Below are positions 28,701-36,965 of a DNA stretch of 64,000 nucleotides, in pieces. The DNA is from an uncultured Erythrobacter sp. Its GTDB lineage: Bacteria > Pseudomonadota > Alphaproteobacteria > Sphingomonadales > Sphingomonadaceae. The translations under genes were made by a program, and so were the position numbers. Position 1 is the first letter of the stretch. Every line of letters begins with the position of its first letter. A model generated the notes under the pieces. That model worked only from the letters and a program-made list of their open reading frames with translations, had not been told where the DNA came from and ran no database searches. The stretch covers positions 1,788,874-1,852,873 of the forward strand of contig NZ_CANLMB010000001.1 in assembly GCF_947492365.1 (NCBI RefSeq). The letters are read 5' to 3'.

Positions 28701-28948
28701 ATTTCGTCAGCGGTCAGCGCATCATACACCTCGATCGAGTCGCGTTTCGCGTCAATCGAGTTCTGGACGAGCGCTCGGAAACCTTCGACGACAATCTCGC
28801 CATCCTGCTCGACACTGCCTTCTCCGGCAACTTCATCCGACTCATCCTGAGCGAGGGCGGGGGTTGCGAGAAGCGCTGTCCCTGCAAGCAATGCGGCGGA
28901 AAACGAAATGCGTGAAACCATAATAATGCGGGCGACGCCTGACGGCAC
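25793..28948 (-). CDS. TonB-dependent receptor (probable alginate oligosaccharide importer)
   Basis: 1051 residues: signal peptide ending in ATPALAQ, a TonB-box region (GEIVVEGFRALVQNSI near residue 49), plug domain (EIGDIPALSIGEALETLTGA, then SIRGLGPFLGSTVINGR), and a large beta-barrel ending in the terminal aromatic motif VGIRGRF. The size places it with the sphingomonad/Caulobacter carbohydrate-type receptors. GTG at 28948 has AGGGAGG five bases upstream; the ATG at 28921 has no SD. Divergent from the second receptor and next to the alginate regulator, it probably imports alginate oligomers. Confidence 0.9.
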   Translation of the reverse strand: MPSGVARIIMVSRISFSAALLAGTALLATPALAQDESDEVAGEGSVEQDGEIVVEGFRALVQNSIDAKRDSIEVYDALTADEIGDIPALSIGEALETLTGAGSHRENGGATEISIRGLGPFLGSTVINGRVATNGSGDRSVNFSQFPAELFTEIGIYKTQAASYIEGGVAGQIVLETTRPIDYGRRRVQGEIKAELNPDNYDIDSSQRLNDFGYRGSLSYIDQFSVGDGELGISLGYERRDSNNPEQEVRVSNTIRACVVDPSTTSDGVFDDGNCDTSSGTIDGLRDGSVNLPFVIARNSYALRSNITADERNAFFGAIQYQPSPDVDINADFQYSTRTQREQRSDLNFAEGRRIDGPGDPNTIPGVDLIFTESGALRQFTNEQRIEAVSEYLERDEEYYGGGLSIDFQPADGLTISLDASYSRTQRIEEAVQIRFRTEDGESIFGNTDADGNPFFPEAFESDQTPNAGRTNGTDDRVETAVQIFQNGSQGLNFITQNFDVTDYTLFANDPRLRADLEQDRFNEVWAVRGDVAYEMEGFFNLFQAGTRYQQLVYRDVPGAVNGSSRFENTYNDTDGSGALFVANQECRTPFPESGFLSSIQGNNPLITNVDLDGNVISTSNTFATFDALCIAQVLEREDPSGLEFDENGIPIYPTGDFLSAQNTDVTERSWAGYVQADFDSTLGSLPVRGNIGVRIVNTSVRSTGFRSNFTVELQDLDGDGSSGFVLVEDSTNLVRRRTTNSYTEFLPSFNLVTEFSPDVLGRFAVYRSLSRPDPSSLGDGRIFSFNDDDEFLTIDDALAGGFNNVSATGNPSTEPLMSWNFDAGLEWYPNDDTILAFNAYYKSFNGGFETIGFFEDYNINGENLSLFTTSVNTSNDTSTIYGLEVTASHRFSYLPAPLDGLGFKISYNYADSDFEFEDDALGAITTVNPDGSRDVSNGLIVPANLFGFSEHVLSAQAYYEIGPFDLQGVYKYRSDYFQQFVSTPGRIRYVDDVEVFEARISLKVSDNIRLSAEALNLFNEPRTDFRGAPDDLGQVLVYGPRYFVGIRGRF

Positions 28949-29426
28949 CGCCCCCTCCCTTGTTATATTTTCGTGCCAGCATGGATACCGGACAACCCAC
29001 GCGAGTCAACCATTACGTCATACCACTTGGCAGTTTTTCATCTGACCAATTTTGGCTTTCCGAATCCCGGGGCTGAAGGCGACGCATAAAGAGCTGGAAT
29101 TACCTGCCGACCTCCAATCTTCTCCTGCGTTTACAATAAGAAGGGCGAAACCAGTGCCCCTTTGATGCAAACCCGAGGCCTGAAGACAGGAGTGATGCAA
29201 TTTTGTAACGGGAGCGATTGGATTGGGGCATCCGATTATTGCAAAAGCGCCTTTTCAACCGGAAAATCGCTCCTGTCATTGGAGAAAGTCGAAGGAATAT
29301 TAGTATCTTACATTATTGGTATGACAGAATAGCAATCATGGGTCCGCATAATTGGTTGACTAATATTTACTCGCAACTAGCCTCTCACGCAGCCAACCAA
29401 TGCAAGTCTGGCGATGGGAGAGGAAA
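28949..29426. promoter_or_regulatory. Divergent promoter region between the two TonB receptors
   Basis: This 478-bp AT-richer gap has no convincing gene. It holds several copies of a half-site ATTGGT: minus-strand TTGGTCAGA at 29041-29049, TTGGT-ATG-ACAGA at 29316-29328, and TTGGT-TG-ACTAA at 29352-29363, the last 63 bp before the rightward receptor start. They resemble the site at 24907-24919 and are candidate GntR operators. Confidence 0.45.
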
Positions 29427-32400
29427 ATGGGTTACTTCACGGGCGGCGCCGCAGCGTCTGCCAAGCGTTCACGAATCGTTACGGGCCTCCTTACGGGATC
29501 GGCAATCGCACTTATGCCAGCAACCGCCTTGGCGCAGGACGCCGACAGCGGTGCCTCCGTTGCCGAGGGTGAAGAAAACACAATCGTCGTTACCGGCATT
29601 CGCAGCTCGCTCGCGAGCGCACTCGCTGAGAAGCGCAACGCTGAAAGCCTGATCGAAGTGATCCAGGCGGAAGACATTGGTAAGCTGCCTGATCAAAACC
29701 TTGCCGAAGTGCTCGAGAACGTAACCGGCGTTCAAATCACGCGTACAGCGGGCGTCGGCACCGGCGTGCAGATCCGTGGTACCAATGATAACCAGGTGCT
29801 GATCAATGGCATCCAGACAGTCTCCGCAGGCACGGGCCGCGGCGGTATCAGCTTTGAAGACATCAACCCTGCCATCATCGGGGCTGTAGAAGTGATCAAG
29901 GCGCCAACTGCCGACACAATCGAAGGCTCGGTTGGCGGCACGGTCAACCTGCGCACGATCCGTCCGCTCGACATCACCGACACGATCTTGTCGCTGCGTG
30001 TTCAAGGCGAATATAGCGAGCTGTCCGACAGCGTGACGCCGCGCATCTCCGGCAGCTTTGGCGATGTATGGGAAGCCGGCGACGGTGAAATCGGCTTCGT
30101 AATAAGCGCAAGCTACACCGAACAGGAAGCAACCTCGTTCCGCCCACGTGTCGACCGCGACAATCCGATCCTTGCGGGTCAGGCTGTCACCTCGACCGGC
30201 GCGCCGGGACCGGACTTCCCGTTCCTCGGCATCCAATTCCTCAACCAGGAACGCGAGAACTTCGAATACGACACGATCAACGTTGCCGGTTCGCTTGAAT
30301 GGGCTCCGAATCCCGGCCTCAAGTTCTTCCTCGATGTGATCTACAACGATCAGGAGCGCCGTCAGGACTCCTCGCGCATCCAGGCTTCGGGTGTGAGTGC
30401 AGTTGATACTGTCAACGTTCCAGACGGCTTCGAAACCGTCGATTTCGGATCGCTCGACGGCGTCGCTCTGGGCAGCATCCAGGCAGCCTTGTTCGGTACC
30501 ATCCAGCCTAATCTGGCGCGCGATGACGATGATCCCAACCTTCGTTTCTCGAGCGATACCGGTGCGCGTGTCACGACTTCGGAACTTTATCGTTTGGGCA
30601 CTGAATTCGAAACGGGCCGGTTCTTCACGCGCGTCGAATTCGCGCGCTCCACCTCAGACTCTTCGAACCCAAACCTCAGCACAACTCTGAACTTCATCAA
30701 CCCGAACCCGCTGACGCCGCTTGACGGCTCAAGCAACGATAACTCGGTTCCGTTCATATACGACCTTCGTAACGGTGCGCTGACCTTTGGTGTCGATTTT
30801 GACTCGCCATTTGCGCCGACTGTGCAGGACCTGCTCAACCCGGCCAACACCGTGCTTGACGCTGTGACCAACAGCAACAACCGGACGCAGAACGAAATCG
30901 ACGCCTTCCGTATCGACACCACGTTCGACGCCGACGGGATGCTTGGCTTCATCACTTCGATCGATGCCGGCTATCGGTACAATGACAGCTCGACCCAGTT
31001 CGACCAGCTGCGTTCGACCTTCGGCACCGGCGCGATTGCCAACAGCCCGAACGGATCGGTGTTTGGCGACCTTATCGTTCCGGGCCCGAGCAATTTCGGC
31101 GCCTTTGACGGCCGGACGCTGGCTTTCCGCAACTTTGTCGTGATTGATCCGAACCGTGCATTCTCGGATCGTGATGCGGTGTTTGCAACCCTACAGGATG
31201 CGCTTGACGCAACGCCCGGTGGCCAGGCTGCCATCGCGGGCGGTGGACGTCTGCTCCGTGATCTCGATCCGAGTGCGGCGAGCAACCTTGGTGCTTCTTT
31301 CCGCGTAACAGAGGAAACCCACGCACTTTACGCACAGGCCAATTTCGAAGTCGGTGCCGTACGCGGTAATGTTGGTTTCCGCTGGGTCGACACTTCGATC
31401 GACTCGTTCGGTAACGCGATCGCCAACGGCGTCGCATCGCCAGTAACGTCGGGCGGCGGTTACACCGAGTTCTTGCCCCGCGTGAACGTGATTGCCGATC
31501 TGACCGACGATCTGGTCTTCCGTGCAAGTTTTACCGAAGACATCAACCGTCCCGACTTTAACGATCTGTCGCTGTCGGTTTCGTTCCCGACCGGCCCGAA
31601 TAACGCCGTGGCATTGGGCAATCCCAATCTCGCTCCGGAAACGGTCCAGTCCTACGATGCTTCGCTCGAGTGGTACTTTGCGCCCCAGTCGCTCATCAGC
31701 GTCGGCGTGTTCCACAAGGAACGCACGAACCTGTTCGTGACTCAGGTCGAAGATGCGGTCGAGGACGCCAATGGCTTCCGCGACATCACCGATCCGTGTG
31801 AAGGCGGCGGTATCTTCAACCCCGTGCCTGACCGTAACGTCCTTTCGGACCAGCCGGGCAACGGACTGTGCGTACCGCTCCAGACGATCATTAACGACAC
31901 CGCGAACACAACGCAGACCGGTATCGAGATCGCATTCCAATACGATTTGTCACAGCACGAAGACACGCTGGGCCTCCTTTCGGGCTTTGGCTTCATCGCC
32001 AACTACACCTATCAGGACTTTGGCGGTGGTCAGGCGACCAACTCGAACTCAGGTCGCGGCGAGGACATCTTCCAGGCGATCAATCCGGGCATCAACGTTC
32101 CGGTTGAAGCGGTACAGGGCCTGCTTGACTTCTCCGAAAACGCATACAACGTGACGCTGTATTACGAGAAGTTCGGTCTGTCGGCACGGGCACGCTACAC
32201 TTGGCGTGACGCGTTCCGCACTCTGGACACGGCTGGCGGCGCATCGCTCAACTCGACGCTTGGCTTCCCGACGACCACTTCGGCACGCGGGCAGCTCAAT
32301 GCCAGCGTCGTCTACGACGTCACCGATTTCCTGAGCGTCGGCGTCGAAGGTGTGAACCTGACGAAATCGGACATTCAGCAGTTCTGCGTCAATGACGGCG

Positions 32401-32465
32401 CGCTGCTTTGCTTCCAGGGCCTTCCGGATCGCCGGATTACCTTTGGCGCGACGATGAGCTTCTAA
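29427..32465 (+). CDS. TonB-dependent receptor (probable alginate oligosaccharide importer)
   Basis: 1012 residues: signal peptide ending in MPATALAQ, TonB-box region EENTIVVTGIRSSLASALAE near residue 48, plug (AEDIGKLPDQNLAEVLENVT, then QIRGTNDNQVLINGI), and a barrel ending ITFGATMSF. The GKLPDQNLAEVL plug motif is common in proteobacterial saccharide receptors. ATG at 29427 has GGGAGAGG upstream and is preferred to the ATG at 29400. A strong terminator follows at 32498. It is transcribed away from the first receptor and toward the PL7 lyase. Confidence 0.92.
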   Translation: MGYFTGGAAASAKRSRIVTGLLTGSAIALMPATALAQDADSGASVAEGEENTIVVTGIRSSLASALAEKRNAESLIEVIQAEDIGKLPDQNLAEVLENVTGVQITRTAGVGTGVQIRGTNDNQVLINGIQTVSAGTGRGGISFEDINPAIIGAVEVIKAPTADTIEGSVGGTVNLRTIRPLDITDTILSLRVQGEYSELSDSVTPRISGSFGDVWEAGDGEIGFVISASYTEQEATSFRPRVDRDNPILAGQAVTSTGAPGPDFPFLGIQFLNQERENFEYDTINVAGSLEWAPNPGLKFFLDVIYNDQERRQDSSRIQASGVSAVDTVNVPDGFETVDFGSLDGVALGSIQAALFGTIQPNLARDDDDPNLRFSSDTGARVTTSELYRLGTEFETGRFFTRVEFARSTSDSSNPNLSTTLNFINPNPLTPLDGSSNDNSVPFIYDLRNGALTFGVDFDSPFAPTVQDLLNPANTVLDAVTNSNNRTQNEIDAFRIDTTFDADGMLGFITSIDAGYRYNDSSTQFDQLRSTFGTGAIANSPNGSVFGDLIVPGPSNFGAFDGRTLAFRNFVVIDPNRAFSDRDAVFATLQDALDATPGGQAAIAGGGRLLRDLDPSAASNLGASFRVTEETHALYAQANFEVGAVRGNVGFRWVDTSIDSFGNAIANGVASPVTSGGGYTEFLPRVNVIADLTDDLVFRASFTEDINRPDFNDLSLSVSFPTGPNNAVALGNPNLAPETVQSYDASLEWYFAPQSLISVGVFHKERTNLFVTQVEDAVEDANGFRDITDPCEGGGIFNPVPDRNVLSDQPGNGLCVPLQTIINDTANTTQTGIEIAFQYDLSQHEDTLGLLSGFGFIANYTYQDFGGGQATNSNSGRGEDIFQAINPGINVPVEAVQGLLDFSENAYNVTLYYEKFGLSARARYTWRDAFRTLDTAGGASLNSTLGFPTTTSARGQLNASVVYDVTDFLSVGVEGVNLTKSDIQQFCVNDGALLCFQGLPDRRITFGATMSF

Positions 32466-32497
32466 GGTAAACTTGAATGGGCAGATAAGCCCGAATG

Positions 32498-32532
32498 AGC
32501 GCCCCGCCAATGTTTTGGCGGGGCGCTTTCGT
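32498..32532 (+). terminator. Rho-independent terminator after the second TonB receptor
   Basis: Perfect 13-bp stem AGCGCCCCGCCAA / TTGGCGGGGCGCT with loop TGTT (32511-32514), followed by a T-rich tail. It separates the receptor from the PL7 gene, which therefore needs its own promoter. Confidence 0.9.
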
Positions 32533-32621
32533 TTCTAAGACCTGCCTTGCCAACGCCATTCAGCCTCTATTTTTGACGAGTTGCTAAGGTGGCACCGCAA
32601 TGAACCGAAAGAGAGATTGTC

Positions 32622-33683
32622 GTGGCTAATTCCTGGAAATCCAACCGTCGCTGGTCGGCTCTAGTGGCTGGCATCGTTGCGCTGTCTATTCCAATCGGAG
32701 CGGTCGCTCTTGATGACACGTCTGACGTGCCCGGAAGTGTCTTTGACCTAAGCCAGTGGAAAATCACGCTCCCGATCGATGCGGATAGTGACGGCCGACC
32801 GGATGAGATCGACGTGCGGGCGATCCAGGATTACGAACATTCGGACTACTTCTATCTCAACGAGGAAGGGCGAATGGTGTTTGTCGCCCCCAATATGGGC
32901 ACAACCACCGCCAACACGTCCAATGCCCGCAGCGAATTGCGGCAGATGATACGCGGAACGAACACCCGCATCGGCACCCACGATCCCGAAAACAACTTCG
33001 CTGTCGAGGCGCGCCGTAACTCGGACCGCTTTGGCGCTGTTGGCGGTAAGCTAGAGGCGACGTTGCGGGTCGATCACGTCTCGCTCAATGCGGGTGATCC
33101 GGCCAAACCTTCGGCCTACGCCGTGGTCGTTGGACAAATCCACGCGATCAAGTATGACAGCACCAGAAGCGGCTTTGGCTACGGCAACGAGCCGATCAAA
33201 ATCTATTTCAAGAAATTCCCGGGCCATGAGTACGGCTCGGTCTTCTGGACCTATGAGCGCAACCTCGCGCGCGACAACCCCAACCGTACGGACCTTTCGA
33301 TGCCGGTCTTCGGCTACGCGTGGGATGTTGACGAAGATCCGGGCGAGAACGGCATCGCTCTGGGGGAGGACTTCAGCTACACAATCAACGTCCATCGCAA
33401 CACGATGTACCTGACTTTCCACAGCGAACGCCTTGGCACTGTGAACCATCAGCTCAGCCTGGTGCGGGGGGCCGATGCGCTCGACAATCCCTATTCCTAC
33501 GGCGGAGATTCGCTCTACTTCAAGGCGGGTGTTTACAACCAGTGCAGCCCGCGAACCGGCGACTCCATGTGGTATGCAGGCTGCCCGGGAACCGGTGACT
33601 GGGAACGCGACAGGGCCGACGGCAACTATGCTCAGGCAAGCTTCTCGAGACTGATTTTGGGGCCTTCAACCGCGCCGGAGTAG
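32622..33683 (+). CDS. Alginate lyase, PL7 family (endo-type)
   Basis: 353 residues with an N-terminal signal/anchor (RRWSALVAGIVALSIPIGAV). All three PL7 motifs are present: RSELRQM near residue 107, the substrate-specificity motif QIH in VVVGQIHAIKY near residue 170, and YFKAGVYNQC near residue 300. QIH is generally linked to guluronate or mixed-block preference. It depolymerises alginate before uptake, at the surface or in the periplasm. Start is GTG at 32622 with an AGAGAG stretch upstream. Four cysteines near the C-terminus may form disulfides. Confidence 0.93.
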   Translation: MANSWKSNRRWSALVAGIVALSIPIGAVALDDTSDVPGSVFDLSQWKITLPIDADSDGRPDEIDVRAIQDYEHSDYFYLNEEGRMVFVAPNMGTTTANTSNARSELRQMIRGTNTRIGTHDPENNFAVEARRNSDRFGAVGGKLEATLRVDHVSLNAGDPAKPSAYAVVVGQIHAIKYDSTRSGFGYGNEPIKIYFKKFPGHEYGSVFWTYERNLARDNPNRTDLSMPVFGYAWDVDEDPGENGIALGEDFSYTINVHRNTMYLTFHSERLGTVNHQLSLVRGADALDNPYSYGGDSLYFKAGVYNQCSPRTGDSMWYAGCPGTGDWERDRADGNYAQASFSRLILGPSTAPE

Positions 33684-33741
33684 ACTTGACCTTCGGTCCG
33701 AAATTCCTGCGTCAGTGCTAAATGGCCGTATTTGGGCCGTG

Positions 33742-33793
33742 AACGGACGGTCCGTTTATCAGCGCCTGAGAATCTAAAGCGGACGTTCCGCTT
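33742..33793. repeat. Pair of short perfect dyads in the gap after the PL7 gene
   Basis: AACGGAC-G-GTCCGTT (33742-33756) and AAGCGGA-CGT-TCCGCTT (33777-33793) are perfect inverted repeats 20 bp apart with a shared CGGAC core. No T-run follows, so they are not ordinary terminators. They may be a dispersed extragenic repeat or a regulator site. The rest of 33684-33966 shows no gene. Confidence 0.45.
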
Positions 33794-33966
33794 GCGACCC
33801 AAATTTTGACACTCGGTGACCATCGCTTAGACCTTCGAACCGATCATCAGGCAGCGACAAACCGCGCTGTGTGAAATAGCAAAATCGAAATTGTCGCGGG
33901 CGGACGAGGATTTGGAGGGAAGACGGGATCTACCTGTCCGCCCGCGACCGAGACCAAAAGGGTCCC

Positions 33967-34332
33967 TTATGCAAACCCGCGTTCTCGTGACAGCATGCCG
34001 CTAGCTAGGATCGCAACCGCGAGGCCCGCATGGAGCCAACGATCAGCCTCGTTGATGTGGATCATGCCAAGCAGCATGTCATTGGTTGTGAAAAAGCCGA
34101 CAATCGCGACCACAACATAGGCGACGCCGATACCGAGCACTGTTGCGCGCGATTTTCCGGCCACTGAACCGGCGAGAAAGCCGATCCCCGTAACGATATG
34201 GACCAAGTTGTGCATCGTATTGACGGCGAAGATGCCGTCCGGACTCACAAGCGGATTTGGGATGAAGCCGAGAATTCCAACCGCAACAAAAGTTGCGGCC
34301 AGAAGCCTGGCCAGTAGTTTTGCATCAATCAT
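33967..34332 (-). CDS. DUF4383 membrane protein
   Basis: 121 residues with four predicted membrane helices. The DUF4383 signature is clear: NTMHNLVHIVTGIGFLAGS near residues 38-56 and DRWLHAGLAVAILASG near the C-terminus. The function is unknown; family members often occur with stress-response genes. ATG at 34332 has AGGAG five bases upstream and is preferred over a start five codons earlier. Divergent from the DUF4142 gene across a 395-bp gap. Confidence 0.85.
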   Translation of the reverse strand: MIDAKLLARLLAATFVAVGILGFIPNPLVSPDGIFAVNTMHNLVHIVTGIGFLAGSVAGKSRATVLGIGVAYVVVAIVGFFTTNDMLLGMIHINEADRWLHAGLAVAILASGMLSRERGFA

Positions 34333-34582
34333 ATTGACTCCTATCAATGTGCCTGACCGAGTTTCGGCCTGGCAATTGACTAGGCACCGCTATGCCCGCC
34401 TCGCCAGTGCGGAAGCCACATCTAGTATTGCGTGCAAACTTGTTTGGATGCGCTGCAATGTCAGTCGCTCATTAACGCCGGCCCTGACCCAAATTGGGCG
34501 CAGGCAGAGCATCCGCTGATTCGCAAGAATCGCTCGCTTCGATACGAAAACGCCGAGTCACCCGATGGAATTCCCGCCTTTT

Positions 34583-34606
34583 GGAACGGTTTCATTGCCC
34601 ATCGTC
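34583..34606 (+). promoter_or_regulatory. Weak EcfG-type (general stress) promoter candidate
   Basis: GGAAC (34583-34587), a 16-bp spacer and GTC resemble the alphaproteobacterial EcfG consensus GGAAC-N16-GTT with one mismatch at the -10. It lies about 120 bp before the DUF4142 gene. The rest of the 34333-34727 gap shows nothing else recognisable. Confidence 0.25.
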
Positions 34607-34727
34607 CAAAGCGATTTGCACGCCGTCTTTGATCGACGGCGCCCTGTGGCCAGCCGGAAAATTCGATGCCAGCCGGACTGTGGTTCGAGTGATCGATCCA
34701 TATGAGTCTCAATGAAAGGAAAGTACA

Positions 34728-35258
34728 ATGCGTCGAATTCTGGCAAAATCCCTCGCCGCCGTGGCTATGATCAGTGTGGTTGTTGCAAGCCCCGCAGCAG
34801 CTGATGAAGGCCCCAGTGACATGGAGATCGCACATATCGCCTATACGGCTGGCAATCTCGACATCCGCTATGCGCATCTCGCGCTCGCAATCTCTGAAAA
34901 CCCCGAAGTTCGCCAGTTCGCCGAACTGATGATCCGTGACCACAATGCGGTCAACGAACAGGCCCTTGCGCTGCTTTCTCGTTTGGGTGCGACACCGGTT
35001 GATAACGCAACCAGCCGCCAACTGGCCGATGCTGCGCGTGACAAGCGAGAAGAACTGGCTTCGCTCGACGGCGCTGAGTTCGACCGTGCTTATGCAGCCA
35101 ACGAACTTGGCTATCACCAATTCGTGAACACCACTGTCGAAACCGCTTTCATCCCGGCGGTGGACAATGATGAGTTCCGCTCGTTGCTCGGCGCTGCATT
35201 GCAGGTTTTCAAAGTGCATGAGCAGCATGCTGAACAGATGGTCGAAGCGCTGCAATGA
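34728..35258 (+). CDS. DUF4142 periplasmic protein (ferritin-like helical bundle)
   Basis: 176 residues with signal peptide (MRRILAKSLAAVAMISVVVA). The mature part is a four-helix DUF4142 domain: AHIAYTAGNLDIRYAHLALA, VRQFAELMIRDHNAVNEQAL with the conserved RDH, and the final helix VHEQHAEQMVEAL. These proteins are often induced by stress or found with metal and redox genes; no catalytic role is established. ATG at 34728 has AAAGGAAAG upstream. It overlaps the cupredoxin gene by 4 bp (ATGA). Confidence 0.88.
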   Translation: MRRILAKSLAAVAMISVVVASPAAADEGPSDMEIAHIAYTAGNLDIRYAHLALAISENPEVRQFAELMIRDHNAVNEQALALLSRLGATPVDNATSRQLADAARDKREELASLDGAEFDRAYAANELGYHQFVNTTVETAFIPAVDNDEFRSLLGAALQVFKVHEQHAEQMVEALQ

Positions 35259-35656
35259 GCGCCTCGGTCAACAAGCAGATCGGATTGAGAGGTCGCCGCA
35301 ATGGCCTCTCGATTCTCTCCCGATTGGTGCTGGTCTTTGCGGTCATATTGGCGGTTGCTGCCGTCAGCCTGACCGCCTCATGGCCTGGACAGGCCGAAGC
35401 CAAATCGGAGCCTGTCATGCACGTGGTCGAGATCCGGCAGTTCAAATTCTTCCCTGCCAATCTAACGGTCAATCGCGGCGACAGGATCGAGTTTAAGAAC
35501 CTCGATATCGCTCCGCACACGGCGACAGCTCAGGGATGGGATTCGGGTAACCTGACACGGGGCCAGTCATGGACCCTGACAGCAGATGAAGCCGGAACCT
35601 TTGACTATATCTGCACCTACCATCCGGCGATGAAGGGCCGCATAACCGTCCGCTAG
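35255..35656 (+). CDS. Cupredoxin (plastocyanin/amicyanin-like blue copper protein)
   Basis: 133 residues: membrane-spanning export signal (LSRLVLVFAVILAVAAVSL) then a single cupredoxin domain. The type-1 copper ligands are visible: His in IAPHTAT, then Cys, His and Met in YICTYHPAMKG at the C-terminus. Such proteins carry electrons or bind copper in the periplasm. Translationally coupled to DUF4142, so the two probably act together, for example in copper handling or oxidative stress; that is inference. Confidence 0.9.
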   Translation: MSASVNKQIGLRGRRNGLSILSRLVLVFAVILAVAAVSLTASWPGQAEAKSEPVMHVVEIRQFKFFPANLTVNRGDRIEFKNLDIAPHTATAQGWDSGNLTRGQSWTLTADEAGTFDYICTYHPAMKGRITVR

Positions 35657-35773
35657 TGCTGCCTGGCCGCCCTTTCGCACACTCTCCCCACCCAATCGCT
35701 CGCCTGTCCAACCGAACCGCATAATCAAGCGGCGCGGTTGGGCGCGGCGTGCACAAACCCACCGGAAAAGAAG

Positions 35774-36835
35774 ATGAAAACTACCAACCTCAGGCTAACA
35801 GCCGCAGCATCGCTTACATTCGTACTGAGCGCGACAAGCGCGCTCGCTCACCATGTCGCGGTCGATTCCCAAACCGGGGAATCGGGACCGATCACCGTCA
35901 TCTCGGCAGACACTCCTAAACAGGGCAGCGTCTCATTCGGAACCGAGCTCTATGTTGAAGACTACGATGCTTTCCTTGATGAAGAACTCGAACACTTCGC
36001 CGAGGAAGGTTTCGAAGGCGTGCACAACACTGATGCCGCCTATGTCGCAAAGTTCAGCGCAAGCTACGCCGTCCGCGACAATCTAACCGTAAGTGCAGCC
36101 CTGCCCTATTTCATCCGCGACGGCATTCGCGAGGCCGAACCTGACCACGCAATGCACGGGCACGGATCGCTGGGGCATGGATCGCAGGGCCACGGCGCTG
36201 CAACCGAGATCCACACGCTAGGCACAGCGGCGGGTATCGGCGATCTCCAGATCGGGGCGAAGTTTGGTCTGCTGGACCGGCGTGAGGCACCAATCGGCCT
36301 GGCATTGATAGCGGGCCTCAGCATCCCGACCGGCGATGTCCGTGAACGGCAGAATGACGGATCACGCTTTGAGACCGAATTCCAGCCCAGCACCGGCTCA
36401 TGGGACCCCAAAGCCGGCCTTGCCATCAGCCGGTCGATCGGGCCGATCTCTCTTGACGCTAGCGGCGTCTACACGTTCCGCACCGAAGGCTCGCAGGACA
36501 CCAATCTGGGCGACCATTTCGCTTTTGGTGCAGCAGCCAGCTGGCGTATTGGCAAAGGGCCACATGTCCATTCCGATGGCACCTTTGAGCGGCACGATGC
36601 TTTCGACCTGATCCTTGAATTCAACGGTGAATGGGAAGAGCGCGAGCGCATCAATGGCGCGAGCAATTTGAACAGCGGCGGCACTCAGCTATTCATCAGT
36701 CCGGGTGCGCGATTTGTTTCGTCGAATGGGTGGAATGCTTATGCAACTGTATCCATTCCGGTCCACGAAGACTTGAACGGTATCCAGAATGAAACCGACA
36801 TGCGTTTCAAACTTGGATTTCTGGTCAGTCTGTGA
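35774..36835 (+). CDS. His-rich outer-membrane-type protein of unknown function
   Basis: 353 residues with signal peptide (LRLTAAASLTFVLSATSALA). Repeated amphipathic strands such as DLQIGAKFGLLDR, GLALIAGLSIPTGDV and NAYATVSIPVHEDLN, with a final RFKLGFLVSL, suggest a beta-barrel like the MetA/phenol-degradation transporter group. A His/Gly-rich loop (HAMHGHGSLGHGSQGHG, near residue 128) is a likely metal-binding segment. It starts right after the signal with His-His. Placed after the cupredoxin, a copper or other metal role is plausible but unproven. Confidence 0.6.
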   Translation: MKTTNLRLTAAASLTFVLSATSALAHHVAVDSQTGESGPITVISADTPKQGSVSFGTELYVEDYDAFLDEELEHFAEEGFEGVHNTDAAYVAKFSASYAVRDNLTVSAALPYFIRDGIREAEPDHAMHGHGSLGHGSQGHGAATEIHTLGTAAGIGDLQIGAKFGLLDRREAPIGLALIAGLSIPTGDVRERQNDGSRFETEFQPSTGSWDPKAGLAISRSIGPISLDASGVYTFRTEGSQDTNLGDHFAFGAAASWRIGKGPHVHSDGTFERHDAFDLILEFNGEWEERERINGASNLNSGGTQLFISPGARFVSSNGWNAYATVSIPVHEDLNGIQNETDMRFKLGFLVSL

Positions 36836-36965
36836 TCGATACTTGATCGTGCCGCTCGCTGCGATTGATGGCTCGCCGCAAGGCAAATGTGCGGGTTTGT
36901 CGCCGACAATCCCGCGCCATAGAAAAGCGGCGGGCGGCACGTTCGCAATTGGAAGGGACAAGCCA

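Noticed and set aside
27797..28915. 372-codon frame opposite the TonB receptor
   Set aside because: Shadow of the receptor frame; no start context or family.
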